DNA from: Saccharicrinis fermentans DSM 9555 = JCM 21142
Lineage (GTDB): Bacteria > Bacteroidota > Bacteroidia > Bacteroidales > Marinilabiliaceae
Length of the DNA stretch: 64,000 nt
Direction: 5' to 3'
Assembly: GCF_000517085.1 (NCBI RefSeq)
Contig: NZ_KI912107.1
Coordinates: 5,205,980 to 5,269,979 of the forward strand
The notes under the pieces are model-generated. The model was not told the origin of the DNA. It saw nothing but the letters and a program-made list of their open reading frames with translations, and made no database searches. Both the position numbers and the translations under genes were made by a program. Positions 17,718 to 28,152 of this stretch are shown here, in pieces. Within the stretch, counting starts at the first letter, position 1, and each line of letters starts with the position of its first letter.

Positions 17718-18395
17718 ATGAGTAATTTATTTAGTTCCTCAATTGGAAAAAAGCTCTTGATGAGTATTTCGGGGCTTTTCTTGATTATCTTTTTGATAGT
17801 CCACCTTTCCATTAACTTAACGTTATTGGTGCCTGATGGCGGCGAGACTTTTAATGTGGCGGCAAACTTCATGGCTTTACCGCTTATTAAATTTGGTCTT
17901 CAGCCCATTTTAGCTTTGGGTTTTATTGTGCATATTTTTTATGGAGGTTTGTTGACCGCACAAAACAATAAAGCGCGCGGAAATAGTAGGTATGCTTCTG
18001 GCAACAATACCAAAGAGGTTATGTGGGCATCTAAAAACATGTGGATTTTAGGTCTTACAATTCTTGCTTTTTTAACAGTTCACATTATTGATTATTGGGT
18101 ACCTCTCCAAATTACTCACGGTGCTCAATCAACAACAATTGGAGGTGTGGAAATGCATGATACTTACGCTTTGGTAAAAGCAAATCTGCAAAATCCTTTG
18201 AAGGCCATTCTTTATATTATTGGTTCTTTAGGGTTGGCCTTACACTTAACGCATGGTTTTTGGTCGGCTTTCCAAACTTTAGGAGCCAGCAATAGTATCT
18301 GGCGTAAACGATGGACCGTTATCGGTACTGTGTTTGCTTGGGTAATTAACCTTGGTTTTATTGTGATCGCAGTTTATTTTATGTTGTTTTCTTAA
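17718..18395 (+). CDS. sdhC: Succinate dehydrogenase/fumarate reductase cytochrome b subunit
   Basis: A 225-aa membrane anchor with five predicted helices (first at about 12-32, last at about 200-223). Conserved His in FLIVHLS, LGFIVHIFYGG, LTVHIID and LHLTHGFWSAF are haem-ligand candidates of the di-haem type-B quinone reductases. It starts the sdhCAB operon and precedes sdhA by 18 nt. Direction of catalysis (succinate oxidation or fumarate reduction with menaquinol) cannot be read from sequence. Confidence 0.93.
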   Translation: MSNLFSSSIGKKLLMSISGLFLIIFLIVHLSINLTLLVPDGGETFNVAANFMALPLIKFGLQPILALGFIVHIFYGGLLTAQNNKARGNSRYASGNNTKEVMWASKNMWILGLTILAFLTVHIIDYWVPLQITHGAQSTTIGGVEMHDTYALVKANLQNPLKAILYIIGSLGLALHLTHGFWSAFQTLGASNSIWRKRWTVIGTVFAWVINLGFIVIAVYFMLFS

Positions 18396-18413
18396 TCCTT
18401 TAATTCTTAAGAA

Positions 18414-20351
18414 ATGAAGTTAGATTCAAAGATACCTGAAGGGCCGTTGGCTCAGAAATGGGATAATTATAAGGCCGGCCAAAAGTTGGTGAACCCCGCA
18501 AATAAAAGAAACTTAGATATTATTGTTATTGGTACCGGATTAGCTGGTGCATCGGCTGCTGCTTCTTTTGGTGAAATGGGTTTTAAAGTAAAAAACTTTA
18601 CCATACAAGATTCTCCTCGTCGTGCACACTCTATTGCTGCGCAAGGAGGTATCAATGCTGCTAAAAACTATCCCAATGATGGTGACTCTGTTCATCGTTT
18701 ATTTTATGATACTGTAAAAGGTGGTGATTACCGGGCTCGTGAAGCCAATGTTTATCGTTTGGCACAAGTGAGTAATGACATCATTGACCAGTGTGTGGCT
18801 CAAGGTGTTCCTTTTGCTCGTGAATATGGTGGTACACTTGATAACCGTTCTTTTGGTGGTGCGCAAGTAAGTCGTACTTTTTATGCCAAAGGACAAACAG
18901 GTCAACAATTGTTGATTGGTGCTTACCAAGCGTTGATGCGTCAGGTAAATGCGGGTACGGTTGATATGTATACGCGTACTGAAATTGTGGATTATGTGAT
19001 TGTAGACGGAAAAGCACGTGGTGTGATTGCTCGTGACCTTGTGACTGGTGAGTTTTCTCGTCACTTTGGACATGCTGTTGTTATGGCTACAGGTGGTTAT
19101 GGTAATACATTCTTCCTTTCAACCAATGCCATGGGCTCTAACGGTTCAGCGGCCATTAAAGCATACCAAAAAGGTGCTGCCTTTGCAAATCCTTGTTTTG
19201 CGCAAATTCACCCTACTTGTATTCCTGTACATGGAGAGTTTCAATCTAAGTTAACGCTGATGTCTGAATCATTACGTAATGATGGTCGTATCTGGGTTCC
19301 TAAAAAGAAAGAAGATGCGGAGGCTATTCGTGCAGGTAAGAAAAAGGCAACGGATCTGTCAGAAGAAGAACGCGATTATTACTTGGAAAGAAGATACCCC
19401 GCTTTTGGTAACTTGGTTCCTCGTGACGTGGCTTCTCGTGCTGCTAAAGAACGATGTGATGCAGGCTTTGGTGTGGGTACTACAGGTCTGGCTGTTTATT
19501 TGGATTTTAAAACAGCCATTGAACGTTTGGGTGAAGATACCATCCGTGCACGTTACGGAAACCTTTTCCAAATGTATGAGAAGATTGTTGATGATAACCC
19601 TTACAAAGAGCCGATGATGATTTATCCGGCTATTCACTATACCATGGGAGGTATTTGGGTTGACTATGAATTGCAAACCACAGTTCCCGGTTTGTTTGCC
19701 GCTGGTGAAGCTAACTTCTCTGATCATGGTGCGAACCGTCTAGGTGCCTCAGCATTGATGCAAGGTTTAGCTGATGGATATTTCGTACTTCCTTATACAA
19801 TCCAAAATTATTTGGCAGACGATATTCGTACGCCTCGTATGACCGGTGACGAAAAAGAATTTGTGGAAGCCGAAGCAGCTGCTAAAGCTAAATTCGAAAA
19901 ATTACTATCCATAAAAGGGAATCGTTCTGTGGACAGTTTACACAAAGAACTAGGATTGGTGATGTGGGATTTTGTGGGTATGGCACGTAACAAGAAAGGT
20001 CTGGAAGAGGCAATTGAAAAAATTGCAGCCATTAAAAAAGAATTCTGGACGAACGTTAAAATACCGGGATCAGGAAAAGGTATGAATGTGGAGCTTGAAA
20101 AAGCATCTCGTTTGGCTGACTTTATTACAACAGGCGATTTGATGGCACGTGATGCTCTGAACCGTGAAGAGTCATGTGGAGGCCACTTCCGTGAAGAGTT
20201 CCAAACAGAAGAAGGTGAAGCACTTCGTCAGGATGATAAGTTTGCTTATGCCGCTTGTTGGGAGTATCAAGGTGAAGATAAAGCGCCTGTAATGCATAAA
20301 GAAGACCTTACGTTTGAGGTGGTGAAAGTAGCACAACGTAACTACAAATAA
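18414..20351 (+). CDS. sdhA: Succinate dehydrogenase/fumarate reductase flavoprotein subunit
   Basis: A 645-aa flavoprotein. The FAD-binding Rossmann motif is [12 protein letters not shown] (about 38-50). The covalent-FAD His lies in [18 protein letters not shown]. The dicarboxylate site region includes [27 protein letters not shown], and the C-terminal [19 protein letters not shown] is characteristic. Type-B complex partner of the flanking sdhC and sdhB. The position between anchor and iron-sulfur genes fits the C-A-B order of Bacteroidetes. Confidence 0.97.
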   Translation: MKLDSKIPEGPLAQKWDNYKAGQKLVNPANKRNLDIIVIGTGLAGASAAASFGEMGFKVKNFTIQDSPRRAHSIAAQGGINAAKNYPNDGDSVHRLFYDTVKGGDYRAREANVYRLAQVSNDIIDQCVAQGVPFAREYGGTLDNRSFGGAQVSRTFYAKGQTGQQLLIGAYQALMRQVNAGTVDMYTRTEIVDYVIVDGKARGVIARDLVTGEFSRHFGHAVVMATGGYGNTFFLSTNAMGSNGSAAIKAYQKGAAFANPCFAQIHPTCIPVHGEFQSKLTLMSESLRNDGRIWVPKKKEDAEAIRAGKKKATDLSEEERDYYLERRYPAFGNLVPRDVASRAAKERCDAGFGVGTTGLAVYLDFKTAIERLGEDTIRARYGNLFQMYEKIVDDNPYKEPMMIYPAIHYTMGGIWVDYELQTTVPGLFAAGEANFSDHGANRLGASALMQGLADGYFVLPYTIQNYLADDIRTPRMTGDEKEFVEAEAAAKAKFEKLLSIKGNRSVDSLHKELGLVMWDFVGMARNKKGLEEAIEKIAAIKKEFWTNVKIPGSGKGMNVELEKASRLADFITTGDLMARDALNREESCGGHFREEFQTEEGEALRQDDKFAYAACWEYQGEDKAPVMHKEDLTFEVVKVAQRNYK

Positions 20352-20393
20352 TAGCGTAGGTTAATTGAATGTTCAATAGTTAAACAGAGAAAA

Positions 20394-21149
20394 ATGGATA
20401 ATAATATAAGTTTGACTCTAAAAGTTTGGCGTCAGAACGATGCACAAGATAAGGGTCGTTTTGAAACATACAAACTGGAGGCAGTATCTACCGATAGTTC
20501 ATTCCTTGAAATGATGGACATTTTGAATGAACAATTGATCGGAGAAGGAAAAGAACCTGTAGCATTTGATCACGATTGTCGTGAAGGTATTTGTGGTATG
20601 TGTTCATTATACATCAATGGACGCCCTCATGGACCGGATGACGATGTTACTACTTGTCAGTTGCACATGCGTAAGTTCAAAGATGGTGAGACTATTACCA
20701 TTGAACCATGGCGTTCGGCCGGTTTTCCTGTGATAAAGGATTTGATTGTAAATCGTTCTGCTTTTGATGAGATTATTGCTGCCGGAGGTTATACTTCTAT
20801 CAGTACTGGAGGTGTACCTGATGCCAATGCGATTCCTATTCCTAAAGATGACGCTGATGAAGCAATGGATGCCGCTTCTTGTATTGGTTGTGGTGCTTGT
20901 GTAGCTACTTGTAAAAATGGATCCGCTATGCTGTTTGTTTCTGCCAAAGTAAGCCACCTGGCCTTGTTACCACAAGGTAGAGTGGAAGCTGCTCGCAGAG
21001 CTAAAGCAATGGTGAGCAAGATGGATGAATTGGGCTTTGGTAATTGTACCAATACCGGAGCTTGTGAGGTAGAATGTCCTAAAGGAATCTCAATTTCAAA
21101 TATTGCACGCTTAAATCGAGAATTCTTGGCTGCTAAATTGCAAGACTAA
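20394..21149 (+). CDS. sdhB: Succinate dehydrogenase/fumarate reductase iron-sulfur subunit
   Basis: A 251-aa protein with three cluster sites. The plant-type [2Fe-2S] site is CREGICGMC with a distal TTC. The ferredoxin-type sites are [11 protein letters not shown] and [14 protein letters not shown]. It passes electrons from the flavin to the quinone site in SdhC. It is the last gene of the operon, followed by a strong terminator. Confidence 0.97.
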   Translation: MDNNISLTLKVWRQNDAQDKGRFETYKLEAVSTDSSFLEMMDILNEQLIGEGKEPVAFDHDCREGICGMCSLYINGRPHGPDDDVTTCQLHMRKFKDGETITIEPWRSAGFPVIKDLIVNRSAFDEIIAAGGYTSISTGGVPDANAIPIPKDDADEAMDAASCIGCGACVATCKNGSAMLFVSAKVSHLALLPQGRVEAARRAKAMVSKMDELGFGNCTNTGACEVECPKGISISNIARLNREFLAAKLQD

Positions 21150-21166
21150 GCATATATAATATTAGT

Positions 21167-21207
21167 AATAACGGCTATTCTGTTAACAGGGTGGCCGTTA
21201 TTTTTTT
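21167..21207 (+). terminator. Terminator of sdhCAB
   Basis: Arms AATAACGGC (21167-21175) and GCCGTTATT (21194-21202) pair perfectly and run into seven T (21201-21207). It lies 18 nt past the sdhB stop. Confidence 0.85.
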
Positions 21208-21350
21208 GTGGCAACTGTAGGTCATGTTCATTTTAAGAGCCGTAGGTAAAAAAAACATAGTGATTGGCGAATTCTATTAGGGTATGGTTTGTAGTTACTT
21301 GTATTTTTTTATAAATTCGGTGCGAATGCTTCACTACAAAAATATTATTG

Positions 21351-22052
21351 ATGCCCTACAGACGACTTCCCAATACCGACCAGGCTCGGTTACGTGCATT
21401 AAAAGCTGCTTTAGAGAAAGGTAGGCAAAATTATCCCTATGATTTGGCCTATTCGCAACAGCTATACCTGGATATACAAGGCGTACTTCCCCAGTTTGAA
21501 CAGATTGTTTCTCAGTATAATTTTAGCAAGGAGCGCCAGGCAAAATATGGTAAACTATTGGCCGATCAATTTAAGGAGGCCAGGATTTATGTTTCTCATT
21601 TTATTCAGGTGCTTAATTTCTGTATCATCAGAAAGGAACTAAAGCCGGAAGTGAGGAAAATGTTTGGTCTGGATGTGGACGATAAATCAGTACCTGATCT
21701 AAGTACTGAGCAACTCCTGCTTCATTGGGGAAAAAAGGTGGTAGAAGGTGAAGAGCGTAGGATGATGACCGGAGGTACCCGGATATATAATCCATCTATT
21801 GCACTGGTAAAAGTTAAGTTTGAAAAGTTTGTGGAGTATTTCAACAATCATAAAAACTTACTTCAGACTACTCAAAAGATGCATGAGAAGGTGGTTGATA
21901 TGCGTGACAGAATCGATCACTTAATTGTAAAAATATGGAATGGGGTAGAAGAGTGTTATAAGGACTTGCCCGGCGATCAACGACGCAGTAAGTGTGCTCA
22001 TTATGGAGTGGTTTATATGTTTCGTAAGGATGAAAAATCAACTTCCTTGTGA
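21351..22052 (+). CDS. Uncharacterised protein, mainly helical
   Basis: A 233-aa protein from the ATG at 21351; a TTG codon directly before it is a less likely start. No signal peptide or membrane segment is seen. Composition is rich in Lys, Glu and Arg with long helical stretches (RLRALKAALEKGRQN, LKPEVRKMFGLDVDDKS, KMHEKVVDMRDRIDHLIVKIWNGVEECYKDLPGDQRRSKCAHYGVVYMFRKDE). I do not recognise a family with a known function. Its 3' end overlaps the convergent CPBP gene by 15 nt. Confidence 0.7.
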   Translation: MPYRRLPNTDQARLRALKAALEKGRQNYPYDLAYSQQLYLDIQGVLPQFEQIVSQYNFSKERQAKYGKLLADQFKEARIYVSHFIQVLNFCIIRKELKPEVRKMFGLDVDDKSVPDLSTEQLLLHWGKKVVEGEERRMMTGGTRIYNPSIALVKVKFEKFVEYFNNHKNLLQTTQKMHEKVVDMRDRIDHLIVKIWNGVEECYKDLPGDQRRSKCAHYGVVYMFRKDEKSTSL

Positions 22053-22979
22053 GGTGCTGGAAGCATGATTTCGACCTTTTCTGTTCTTTGTAAACCAAAG
22101 GCATAGGTATAGCAATGTGATGATTCCCATGATGCTTAATACTACCCAAATCATCTGGGGATATTCGTTTCCTACAATTAAAGGATTATCGTTGGTTGTG
22201 CTGTTGCTTGCATAGTGTTGGTATAAAATAAAGGCCATAAAGTTATTGGTAAAATGAGCCAGGATTGGTAGCCATATGTTCCTTCCATATACCATCAAGT
22301 ATCCAAAAAGTACACCGAGAATAAAGCGGGGGAGGAAACCGAAAAATTGAATATGAATAGCACTAAATAACAGAGCGCTTAGGATTACAGAAAAGTGTTT
22401 GTTCTTTAGAATTTTGTTAAAAAGGTGTTGTAGGGAGCCTCTGAACATGAGTTCTTCTCCAATGGCGGGTATCACAGCAATGATAATAGCATTTATAATT
22501 GTCTGGGACCAACCCTTGGCTGAAAGAAAAATTTCAGTGGCTTGCATGGCTGCATTCTCCTTGTCTTTCATCCACTCTTCAATATGTAGCCATGATTCAG
22601 GTAAAACAATTCCGTTGTTAAATACGCCCAAAAAACTGATGAATGGTTGTGCCACTATAACAAGCAGAATGGCTACGATGGCTAGTGTGGAGTTAATGTT
22701 GATTTCTCGAAAGTGCCGAAGTGTGATTTGCCCACTTGTTATATACTCAAAGATGATGGGGGGCGCAATAAACAAAGCAATACTTTGTAATACTTGAAAG
22801 TATTTTAAGAAAGCTACATTGTTTAAAAGTTGTCCCGTGTCGGTAAGGGCTTCTGTTCCCCAAATAGGAAAAGCTAACAGGGTGCCTGCCAGCGAAATAA
22901 TAAACCAGCTGAGTAGTGTTATGATGATCAATAACAAAAGCTTTTGTGATGGTGGTGTGTGGCTGAAAAATTGTTTCAC
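22038..22979 (-). CDS. CPBP-family intramembrane metalloprotease-like protein
   Basis: A membrane protein with about eight helices carrying the CPBP (Abi) motifs: GEELMFRGSLQHLF (EExxxR), the His in SAIHIQFFGFLPRFILG, and HFTNNFMAFIL. The family includes Rce1-like proteases and bacteriocin-immunity proteins. The frame stays open to an ATG at 23075. However, the added 32 residues are not family-like, and a TATATTG promoter-like box lies inside that part. I therefore prefer the GTG at 22977-22979 (313 aa). Substrate unknown. Confidence 0.8.
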   Translation of the reverse strand: MKQFFSHTPPSQKLLLLIIITLLSWFIISLAGTLLAFPIWGTEALTDTGQLLNNVAFLKYFQVLQSIALFIAPPIIFEYITSGQITLRHFREININSTLAIVAILLVIVAQPFISFLGVFNNGIVLPESWLHIEEWMKDKENAAMQATEIFLSAKGWSQTIINAIIIAVIPAIGEELMFRGSLQHLFNKILKNKHFSVILSALLFSAIHIQFFGFLPRFILGVLFGYLMVYGRNIWLPILAHFTNNFMAFILYQHYASNSTTNDNPLIVGNEYPQMIWVVLSIMGIITLLYLCLWFTKNRKGRNHASSTSQGS

Positions 22980-23158
22980 GTTTAACCTGATTTTGGGTAA
23001 ACAATATAGGGGCAATTCACGAAAATTGAAAGCGGAGAGCAGAAAAGTCAGTGCATTTTTGTATGCTCTTGGCAATGATCGGCTCTCATATCTGATTGTA
23101 GCAAGAGCTACGGTGTTTTTGAAAGTGTTGAATAGGCAGTGTATGTTGTCATTTGTTG

Positions 23159-23617
23159 TTATGCAAGCTTCTGTGGTATGAATTTGCCAATGAGCTGGGC
23201 TTTAATACTCTTTTCTATTTGGTTTACTTTAGCTTTGTTGTCCATATTATTATGCAATGCAGGGTAATTTAAAAATGTTTCATAGAACTTTACTTGTTCA
23301 AAGTAGTTCAATTTAATTTTTGTAGGTGTGGTTAAATACATTTTTACCCAAAAATTAAGGGGGCGATTGATGTTAACCACCTGTAATCCTTTAATTTTGT
23401 AAAAGTAATCCATTGCCAGCTCATCGCTAAGTCTATTATTACTTAATTTGTGGATTTCACTGATAATTCTCTTTTTGTTTTGTTCACTTCCCGAAAATAG
23501 AATATTTTCGATGATAGGTAGCGCTTTCTTCTCTGCAATTAACCGCATGATTGATTTATGGGTCAATATAATGGTGGCAGTTATTACGATTACCAATGTG
23601 ATAATTATATAAATCAT
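23159..23617 (-). CDS. Uncharacterised small protein with N-terminal membrane helix
   Basis: A 152-aa protein. Residues 2-19 (IYIIITLVIVITATIILT) form one membrane anchor, followed by a basic cytoplasmic or periplasmic domain (KSIMRLIAEKKALPIIENILFSGSEQNKKRIISEIHKLSNNRLSDELAMDYFYKIKGLQVVN). No known domain is recognised. It is a stand-alone gene between the CPBP and glycosyltransferase genes. Confidence 0.65.
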   Translation of the reverse strand: MIYIIITLVIVITATIILTHKSIMRLIAEKKALPIIENILFSGSEQNKKRIISEIHKLSNNRLSDELAMDYFYKIKGLQVVNINRPLNFWVKMYLTTPTKIKLNYFEQVKFYETFLNYPALHNNMDNKAKVNQIEKSIKAQLIGKFIPQKLA

Positions 23618-23764
23618 TTCTTTAGTATTGAATTAGCTATCCTTACGGATCCTATTTGGTTTCTTTGTACTGGTTATATGGTCAATAGTTATTTGTTATT
23701 GACAACCACCATCTGAAACGAAACAAACCATTGAAAAGTTACAACTAATGTTAAAAAATATTAG

Positions 23765-24787
23765 TTATTTATTGGGGGATATTCTTTGGGCAATGATGCT
23801 TAGTAGGTGTGCACTGATATCTTGTTGGGAGAGTATGCAAAATTGATGTTTTAAATGTTGGGATAAATATAGCTGCTCTGTTTGACCAGGGGTGGGAATT
23901 AGAACGGCTTTTACACGAAGACTTGTGATGTCCATGATAGAGCTGTATCCTGATCTGCAAATGCATAGAGCTGATTTAAGTATTGCGTATTTTAATTGTG
24001 GTGCCGACAGATGTGCGATGGAGTGTACATTTTTATGCTTTTTTAAAATGACTTTTTCATGGGGCTTACCTTGTACGATCATTGTGCTATACTTACTTCT
24101 GAGAAGTACTTTTCTGAGTTCTTCTTCTAGTTGTGTTCGCATGGGCTCAGGGCCAGAAAGAACAACCACAATATCGTAAACGTGTTGGGTGGCTTGCGCG
24201 CGAATATAGTTGAACCTACTCAACGGACCAATGAACCTGGCGTTGGATGCCAGTTTATACTTATGACTTAAATCGCCACTTAACGACTTGTTTTTGTCGG
24301 CATAATCAGGTATCCAGCATTCGTTGAAACGACGGATGAATCGTTGTAGGAGTAGATGAACCACAAACTCTGCAAAACCAAATGGCTTTGGAAGCTTTAT
24401 CATTGGTTGGTGCGTTACTAATATGGATTTAATATGGGTGCTCCATAAACCGTATCTGTTATCAGAAATAATAACGTCTATTGTGTTAGTGTCGATTACT
24501 TTTTTTAAAATGCGGTGTTCCTTGCAGGATGTTAGCAACATTCGGATGCCAAGGTTCAGTAAATTTAAGCTTATTTTGTTTGGGGAGAAGTGAACCTCTA
24601 TATCAGGAATGTGAATTGTTTTGAGTTGAGGAAATTCTGCGGAGATAAGTTGGAGGGCCTGGCCATCACCACCCAGCAGTACTTGATTTCCTTCTTGTAA
24701 TAATTTGTGTACAAGAGGAATCATTCTACTGGCATGACCCAAGCCCCAGTTTAAGGGGCAAACCAAGTATGTTGTTTGGACGCTCAA
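23765..24787 (-). CDS. Glycosyltransferase of the GT-B/MurG-like type
   Basis: A 340-aa protein. The N-terminal motif LNWGLGHASRMIPLVHKLLQEGNQV (G-x-GH-x-x-R) matches MurG/MGT-type GT-B transferases. The C-terminal half has VVLSGPEPMRTQLEEEL, MIVQGKPHEKV and the acceptor/nucleotide site region ALCICRSGYSSIMDITSLRVKAVLIPTPGQTEQLYLSQHL. Probably an NDP-sugar transferase of unknown acceptor. It begins 1 nt after the radical SAM gene upstream, so the two form an operon. Confidence 0.8.
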   Translation of the reverse strand: MSVQTTYLVCPLNWGLGHASRMIPLVHKLLQEGNQVLLGGDGQALQLISAEFPQLKTIHIPDIEVHFSPNKISLNLLNLGIRMLLTSCKEHRILKKVIDTNTIDVIISDNRYGLWSTHIKSILVTHQPMIKLPKPFGFAEFVVHLLLQRFIRRFNECWIPDYADKNKSLSGDLSHKYKLASNARFIGPLSRFNYIRAQATQHVYDIVVVLSGPEPMRTQLEEELRKVLLRSKYSTMIVQGKPHEKVILKKHKNVHSIAHLSAPQLKYAILKSALCICRSGYSSIMDITSLRVKAVLIPTPGQTEQLYLSQHLKHQFCILSQQDISAHLLSIIAQRISPNK

Positions 24788-24788
24788 T

Positions 24789-25571
24789 TTATCCAGAGAC
24801 TTGGGTTGATATTCCTAAATCCTCTGTTTGTTGGGCTATGTTTTTGAGTTCATCCAATGGTACCTTCACCAAGCCATTTGCTGCTGTATCTCTTTCTATG
24901 GTATATATCATAACGCTTTTGGGTGATACTTTTTGTATTAGTTCGAGCCATGATTTTATATCGGCATCGATGGTGTTGTCTATCTTTTTACCCTGGTATA
25001 CACCTCTGACAAACATCGTTTGAATAATGGCTTGTCCTTTAAATGCCATAAGACCTTCGGTTAGTTTTTTTAGCGAAAAGTCCGGATTGGGTTGATCCAA
25101 TAATTGAATGGTTGTTTCCAGACCAGAATCGAGCTTGAGTATATTGTCGTCAACTTTAAGTAAAGCCTTGAAAACGCTGTCTTTTTGTATTCGTGTAGCA
25201 TTGGATAATACGGCAATTTTAGCATCCGGGAAATAGGTATTGCGTAAGGCAATTGTATCATCAATAATATGTTCAAAGTCTTTGTGTACAGTTGGTTCTC
25301 CGTTGCCGGCAAAGGTGATTACATTGGGCGCATTGTTTTCTGCTTGCATCTGTTTAAGAACAGTCTCGAGTTCTACTCTCACTTCCATCCGAGAAGGCAT
25401 GCGAGTGGAGGTTGATGTATTGTTGTCTCCGTTGAACCCACATTCGCAGTAGATACAGTTAAATGTACAAATCTTTTTGTTTACAGGTAGTAGATTCACA
25501 CCAAGCGATACACCTAAGCGACGGCTCTGTACCGGGCCAAATATTATTTTATCGAAAAGAAAAGTTCCCAT
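24789..25571 (-). CDS. Radical SAM protein, COG0731-like
   Basis: A 260-aa protein. The N-terminus IIFGPVQSRRLGVSLGVNLLP is followed by the cluster motif CTFNCIYCECG (CxxxCxxC). GNGEPTVHKDF is the SAM-binding GGE-like motif, and LSNATRI and LKLDSG follow. This layout is that of the COG0731 group, related to the archaeal wyosine enzyme, whose bacterial role is unknown. It lies just upstream of the glycosyltransferase gene. Confidence 0.85.
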   Translation of the reverse strand: MGTFLFDKIIFGPVQSRRLGVSLGVNLLPVNKKICTFNCIYCECGFNGDNNTSTSTRMPSRMEVRVELETVLKQMQAENNAPNVITFAGNGEPTVHKDFEHIIDDTIALRNTYFPDAKIAVLSNATRIQKDSVFKALLKVDDNILKLDSGLETTIQLLDQPNPDFSLKKLTEGLMAFKGQAIIQTMFVRGVYQGKKIDNTIDADIKSWLELIQKVSPKSVMIYTIERDTAANGLVKVPLDELKNIAQQTEDLGISTQVSG

Positions 25572-25723
25572 TGTTGTTTTATTAAGATTACAAATGTACT
25601 TGAAAAAGCATAAAAATCATTGCGTTTTTGTAGTAATAGTACTGCTTGTTTCATCCCTTAAAAATATGAAGGAGGTATGCATAGTTCTTTGTGGCTTAAC
25701 TTCTATTCTTTTACTGAAATTGT

Positions 25724-25731
25724 TATCTTTG
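25724..25731 (+). promoter_or_regulatory. Probable -7 box of the holB operon
   Basis: TATCTTTG matches TAnnTTTG exactly, about 30 nt before the holB start. The -33 region is T-rich without a clear TTG. Confidence 0.5.
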
Positions 25732-25760
25732 GCAGATTGCAAAATTAACGGAGGATATTC

Positions 25761-26897
25761 ATGTTGTTTAAACAAGTTGTAGGTCAGGAAGATATAAAAT
25801 CCAGGTTGGTACGTATGGTGAAAGAAAACCATGTTAGTCATGCATTGCTTTTTACTGGACCTGAAGGAAATGGAAAGCTGGCTTTGGCCATTGCCTTTGC
25901 TCAATATCTTAATTGTTTAAATCCTGGTGAGAAAGACTCGTGTGGGGAGTGTTCTTCGTGTAAGAAATATGCCAAGTTGGTACATCCTGATTTGCATTTT
26001 GTTTTTCCGGTGATTAAAAGTAATGCAGCCAGCAACCCGGTTAGTGATACATTTATCTCGGAATGGCGTAAGTTGGTGACCCAAACACCTTATTTTAGTT
26101 TGACCACCTGGTTGCGGCAAATCCGAAAAGAGGGAGATAATAAACAAGGTGCCATTTTTACTTCGGAGAGTTCAGAAATCATTAGGAAGTTGAGTTTAAA
26201 GACATTTGAAGGGAAGCGTAAGGTCATGATTGTCTGGATGCCTGAAAAGATGAATGAATCAACGGCCAATAAATTATTGAAAGTCCTGGAAGAACCATCG
26301 AAAAATACTATATTTATCTTGGTCTCCAATAAGCCCGATGAAATGATATCCACTATCTTGTCGCGTACTCAGCAGTTGAAGATACCAGCCTTTACTCCTG
26401 AGGAAATTAAGAACCACCTAATAGAAAGATATCAGATAGCACCTGAAGAAGCCGAAGGGGCAGCCAAGGTAGCAAACGGAAACTTAATTTTTGGCGAAGA
26501 ACAAGTGAAAAGAAGCGAAGAAAATGAGTTTTTTTTCGATCGTTTTATTCAGATGATGCGCCATAGCTATGCCCGTAAGGTTGGTGACCTACTAAAATGG
26601 GTGGAAGAAATGAGTCGACACCCCAGGGAGATGCAGCGTAATTTTTTAAATTACAGTATCAATATGATACGTGAAAATTATATCATGAACTTTAAACAGT
26701 CTGACATTGTTTATCTCACGCCACAACAAATGGAGTGGTCGCAAAAGTTTTCGCCGTTCATTAATGATAAAAATGCAATGACCATAGCCGAAGATTTTGC
26801 CTTGGCCGATTCGCATATAGGACAAAATGGAAATAGTAAAATTGTTCTGTTCGATTTGGGATTGCGATTAATAATATCCATTAAAGAAGGAAATTAG
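25761..26897 (+). CDS. holB: DNA polymerase III clamp-loader subunit delta'
   Basis: A 378-aa AAA-type protein. The start is an ATG preceded by CGGAGGATATTC, one of the few good Shine-Dalgarno sites here. LLFTGPEGNGKLALAIAFAQYL is the P-loop, and a Zn-type Cys set lies at CGECSSCKKY. SNKPDEMISTILSRTQQLKI is the sensor/arginine-finger region (SRC-like). It is the clamp-loader member most often encoded beside the PSP1-domain protein and gldH in Bacteroidetes, as here. Confidence 0.9.
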   Translation: MLFKQVVGQEDIKSRLVRMVKENHVSHALLFTGPEGNGKLALAIAFAQYLNCLNPGEKDSCGECSSCKKYAKLVHPDLHFVFPVIKSNAASNPVSDTFISEWRKLVTQTPYFSLTTWLRQIRKEGDNKQGAIFTSESSEIIRKLSLKTFEGKRKVMIVWMPEKMNESTANKLLKVLEEPSKNTIFILVSNKPDEMISTILSRTQQLKIPAFTPEEIKNHLIERYQIAPEEAEGAAKVANGNLIFGEEQVKRSEENEFFFDRFIQMMRHSYARKVGDLLKWVEEMSRHPREMQRNFLNYSINMIRENYIMNFKQSDIVYLTPQQMEWSQKFSPFINDKNAMTIAEDFALADSHIGQNGNSKIVLFDLGLRLIISIKEGN

Positions 26898-27012
26898 TGG
26901 GTGTTAGCTGTTTTTTGAGCAAAGTATGTCCGAGGTCTTATTGTTAAAGGTAATGATAAGTCCCGGATAATTTAATATATATCCAAGGTTTAGGCCTTAT
27001 AAAAAGTAGATA

Positions 27013-28152
27013 ATGGAAGAAGTACAGTCAAAGTGCAGTAGTTGTACTGACAGGTGCGGCAAACTAGAAGTGTTTGATTGGTTGGCCGATATACCTGAAA
27101 GTTGCAATGTGTCAGATATAGTGGAAATTCAGTTTAAGAATACGCGAAAAAGTTATTTTAAAAACACCAATGGTCTACGATTGGGCAAGGGTGATGTGGT
27201 GGCTGTAGAGGCCTCTCCGGGGCACGATATTGGCACCGTCTCTTGTACCGGCGAAATTGCGGTGATGCAGATGAAAAAAAATCGTTTGAATATTAAAGAC
27301 TACGATTTTAAAAGGGTGTATCGACATGCCAAACCTATTGACTTTGAAAAATGGGAAGAGGCCAAAAAGCTGGAACACGAAACCATGATCGAAAGCCGAC
27401 GAATATCCCTGAATCTCAATCTGAATATGAAGATTGGTGATGTGGAATATCAGGGTGATAAAACGAAGGCTATCTTTTATTATATCGCAGATGAGAGAGT
27501 TGACTTTCGTCAGCTGATTAAAGTGTTGGCAGATAGGTTTAAGGTGAGAATTGAGATGCGCCAAATTGGTGCGAGACAGGAAGCGGGACGTATTGGAGGT
27601 ATTGGACCTTGTGGTCGTGAGTTGTGCTGTTCGTCATGGATTACCAATTTTGTTTCTGTTACTACGAATGCTGCTCGCTATCAGGAAATATCTCTGAATC
27701 CACAAAAGTTGGCAGGACAATGTGGTAAGTTGAAGTGCTGCCTGAATTTTGAGCTGGATGCTTATATTGATGCACAAAAGGATTTTCCGAAAACCAATAT
27801 CCCTCTTGAAACACAGGATAATACGTATTATCATTTTAAAACAGATATTTTCAGAAGAATGATGACCTATTCTACCGATAGACATATACCTGCTAATCTG
27901 GTTGAAATATCTGTTGATAAAGTTAAAGAAGTAATAAGGTTAAATAGAAAAGGCAAAAAAGCAAGTGCTTTGGTCGACGAAAAAGTTGTTGCCAAACAGG
28001 AAGCGATTACCCTGGATTACCAAAATGTAGTGGGGGAAGAGAGTATATCGCGTTTTGATGACCCTAAGAAACAAGGAGGAAACCGGAATCGTAAGAAAAG
28101 AAGAAGGAAACCTACAAATAGAAATAATTCAGGAGGTAATGCTAAAAAATAA
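27013..28152 (+). CDS. ricT: PSP1-domain protein RicT (YaaT)
   Basis: A 379-aa protein with a PSP1 domain at about 60-220. Conserved Cys occur in CGRELCCSSW and AGQCGKLKCCLNFE, which bind iron-sulfur clusters in the B. subtilis Ric complex, where RicT helps control RNA maturation. The C-terminal 35 residues are very basic (GGNRNRKKRRRKPTNRN), possibly RNA-binding. Its last 14 nt overlap gldH. Confidence 0.9.
   Translation: MEEVQSKCSSCTDRCGKLEVFDWLADIPESCNVSDIVEIQFKNTRKSYFKNTNGLRLGKGDVVAVEASPGHDIGTVSCTGEIAVMQMKKNRLNIKDYDFKRVYRHAKPIDFEKWEEAKKLEHETMIESRRISLNLNLNMKIGDVEYQGDKTKAIFYYIADERVDFRQLIKVLADRFKVRIEMRQIGARQEAGRIGGIGPCGRELCCSSWITNFVSVTTNAARYQEISLNPQKLAGQCGKLKCCLNFELDAYIDAQKDFPKTNIPLETQDNTYYHFKTDIFRRMMTYSTDRHIPANLVEISVDKVKEVIRLNRKGKKASALVDEKVVAKQEAITLDYQNVVGEESISRFDDPKKQGGNRNRKKRRRKPTNRNNSGGNAKK

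Noticed and set aside
18699-19073. Long antisense frame across sdhA
   Set aside because: A shadow of sdhA with composition dictated by its codons; no start context.
23000-23075. Longer N-terminus of the first CPBP protein
   Set aside because: The extra residues are not family-like and cover a promoter-like box; a GTG start at 22979 fits better.
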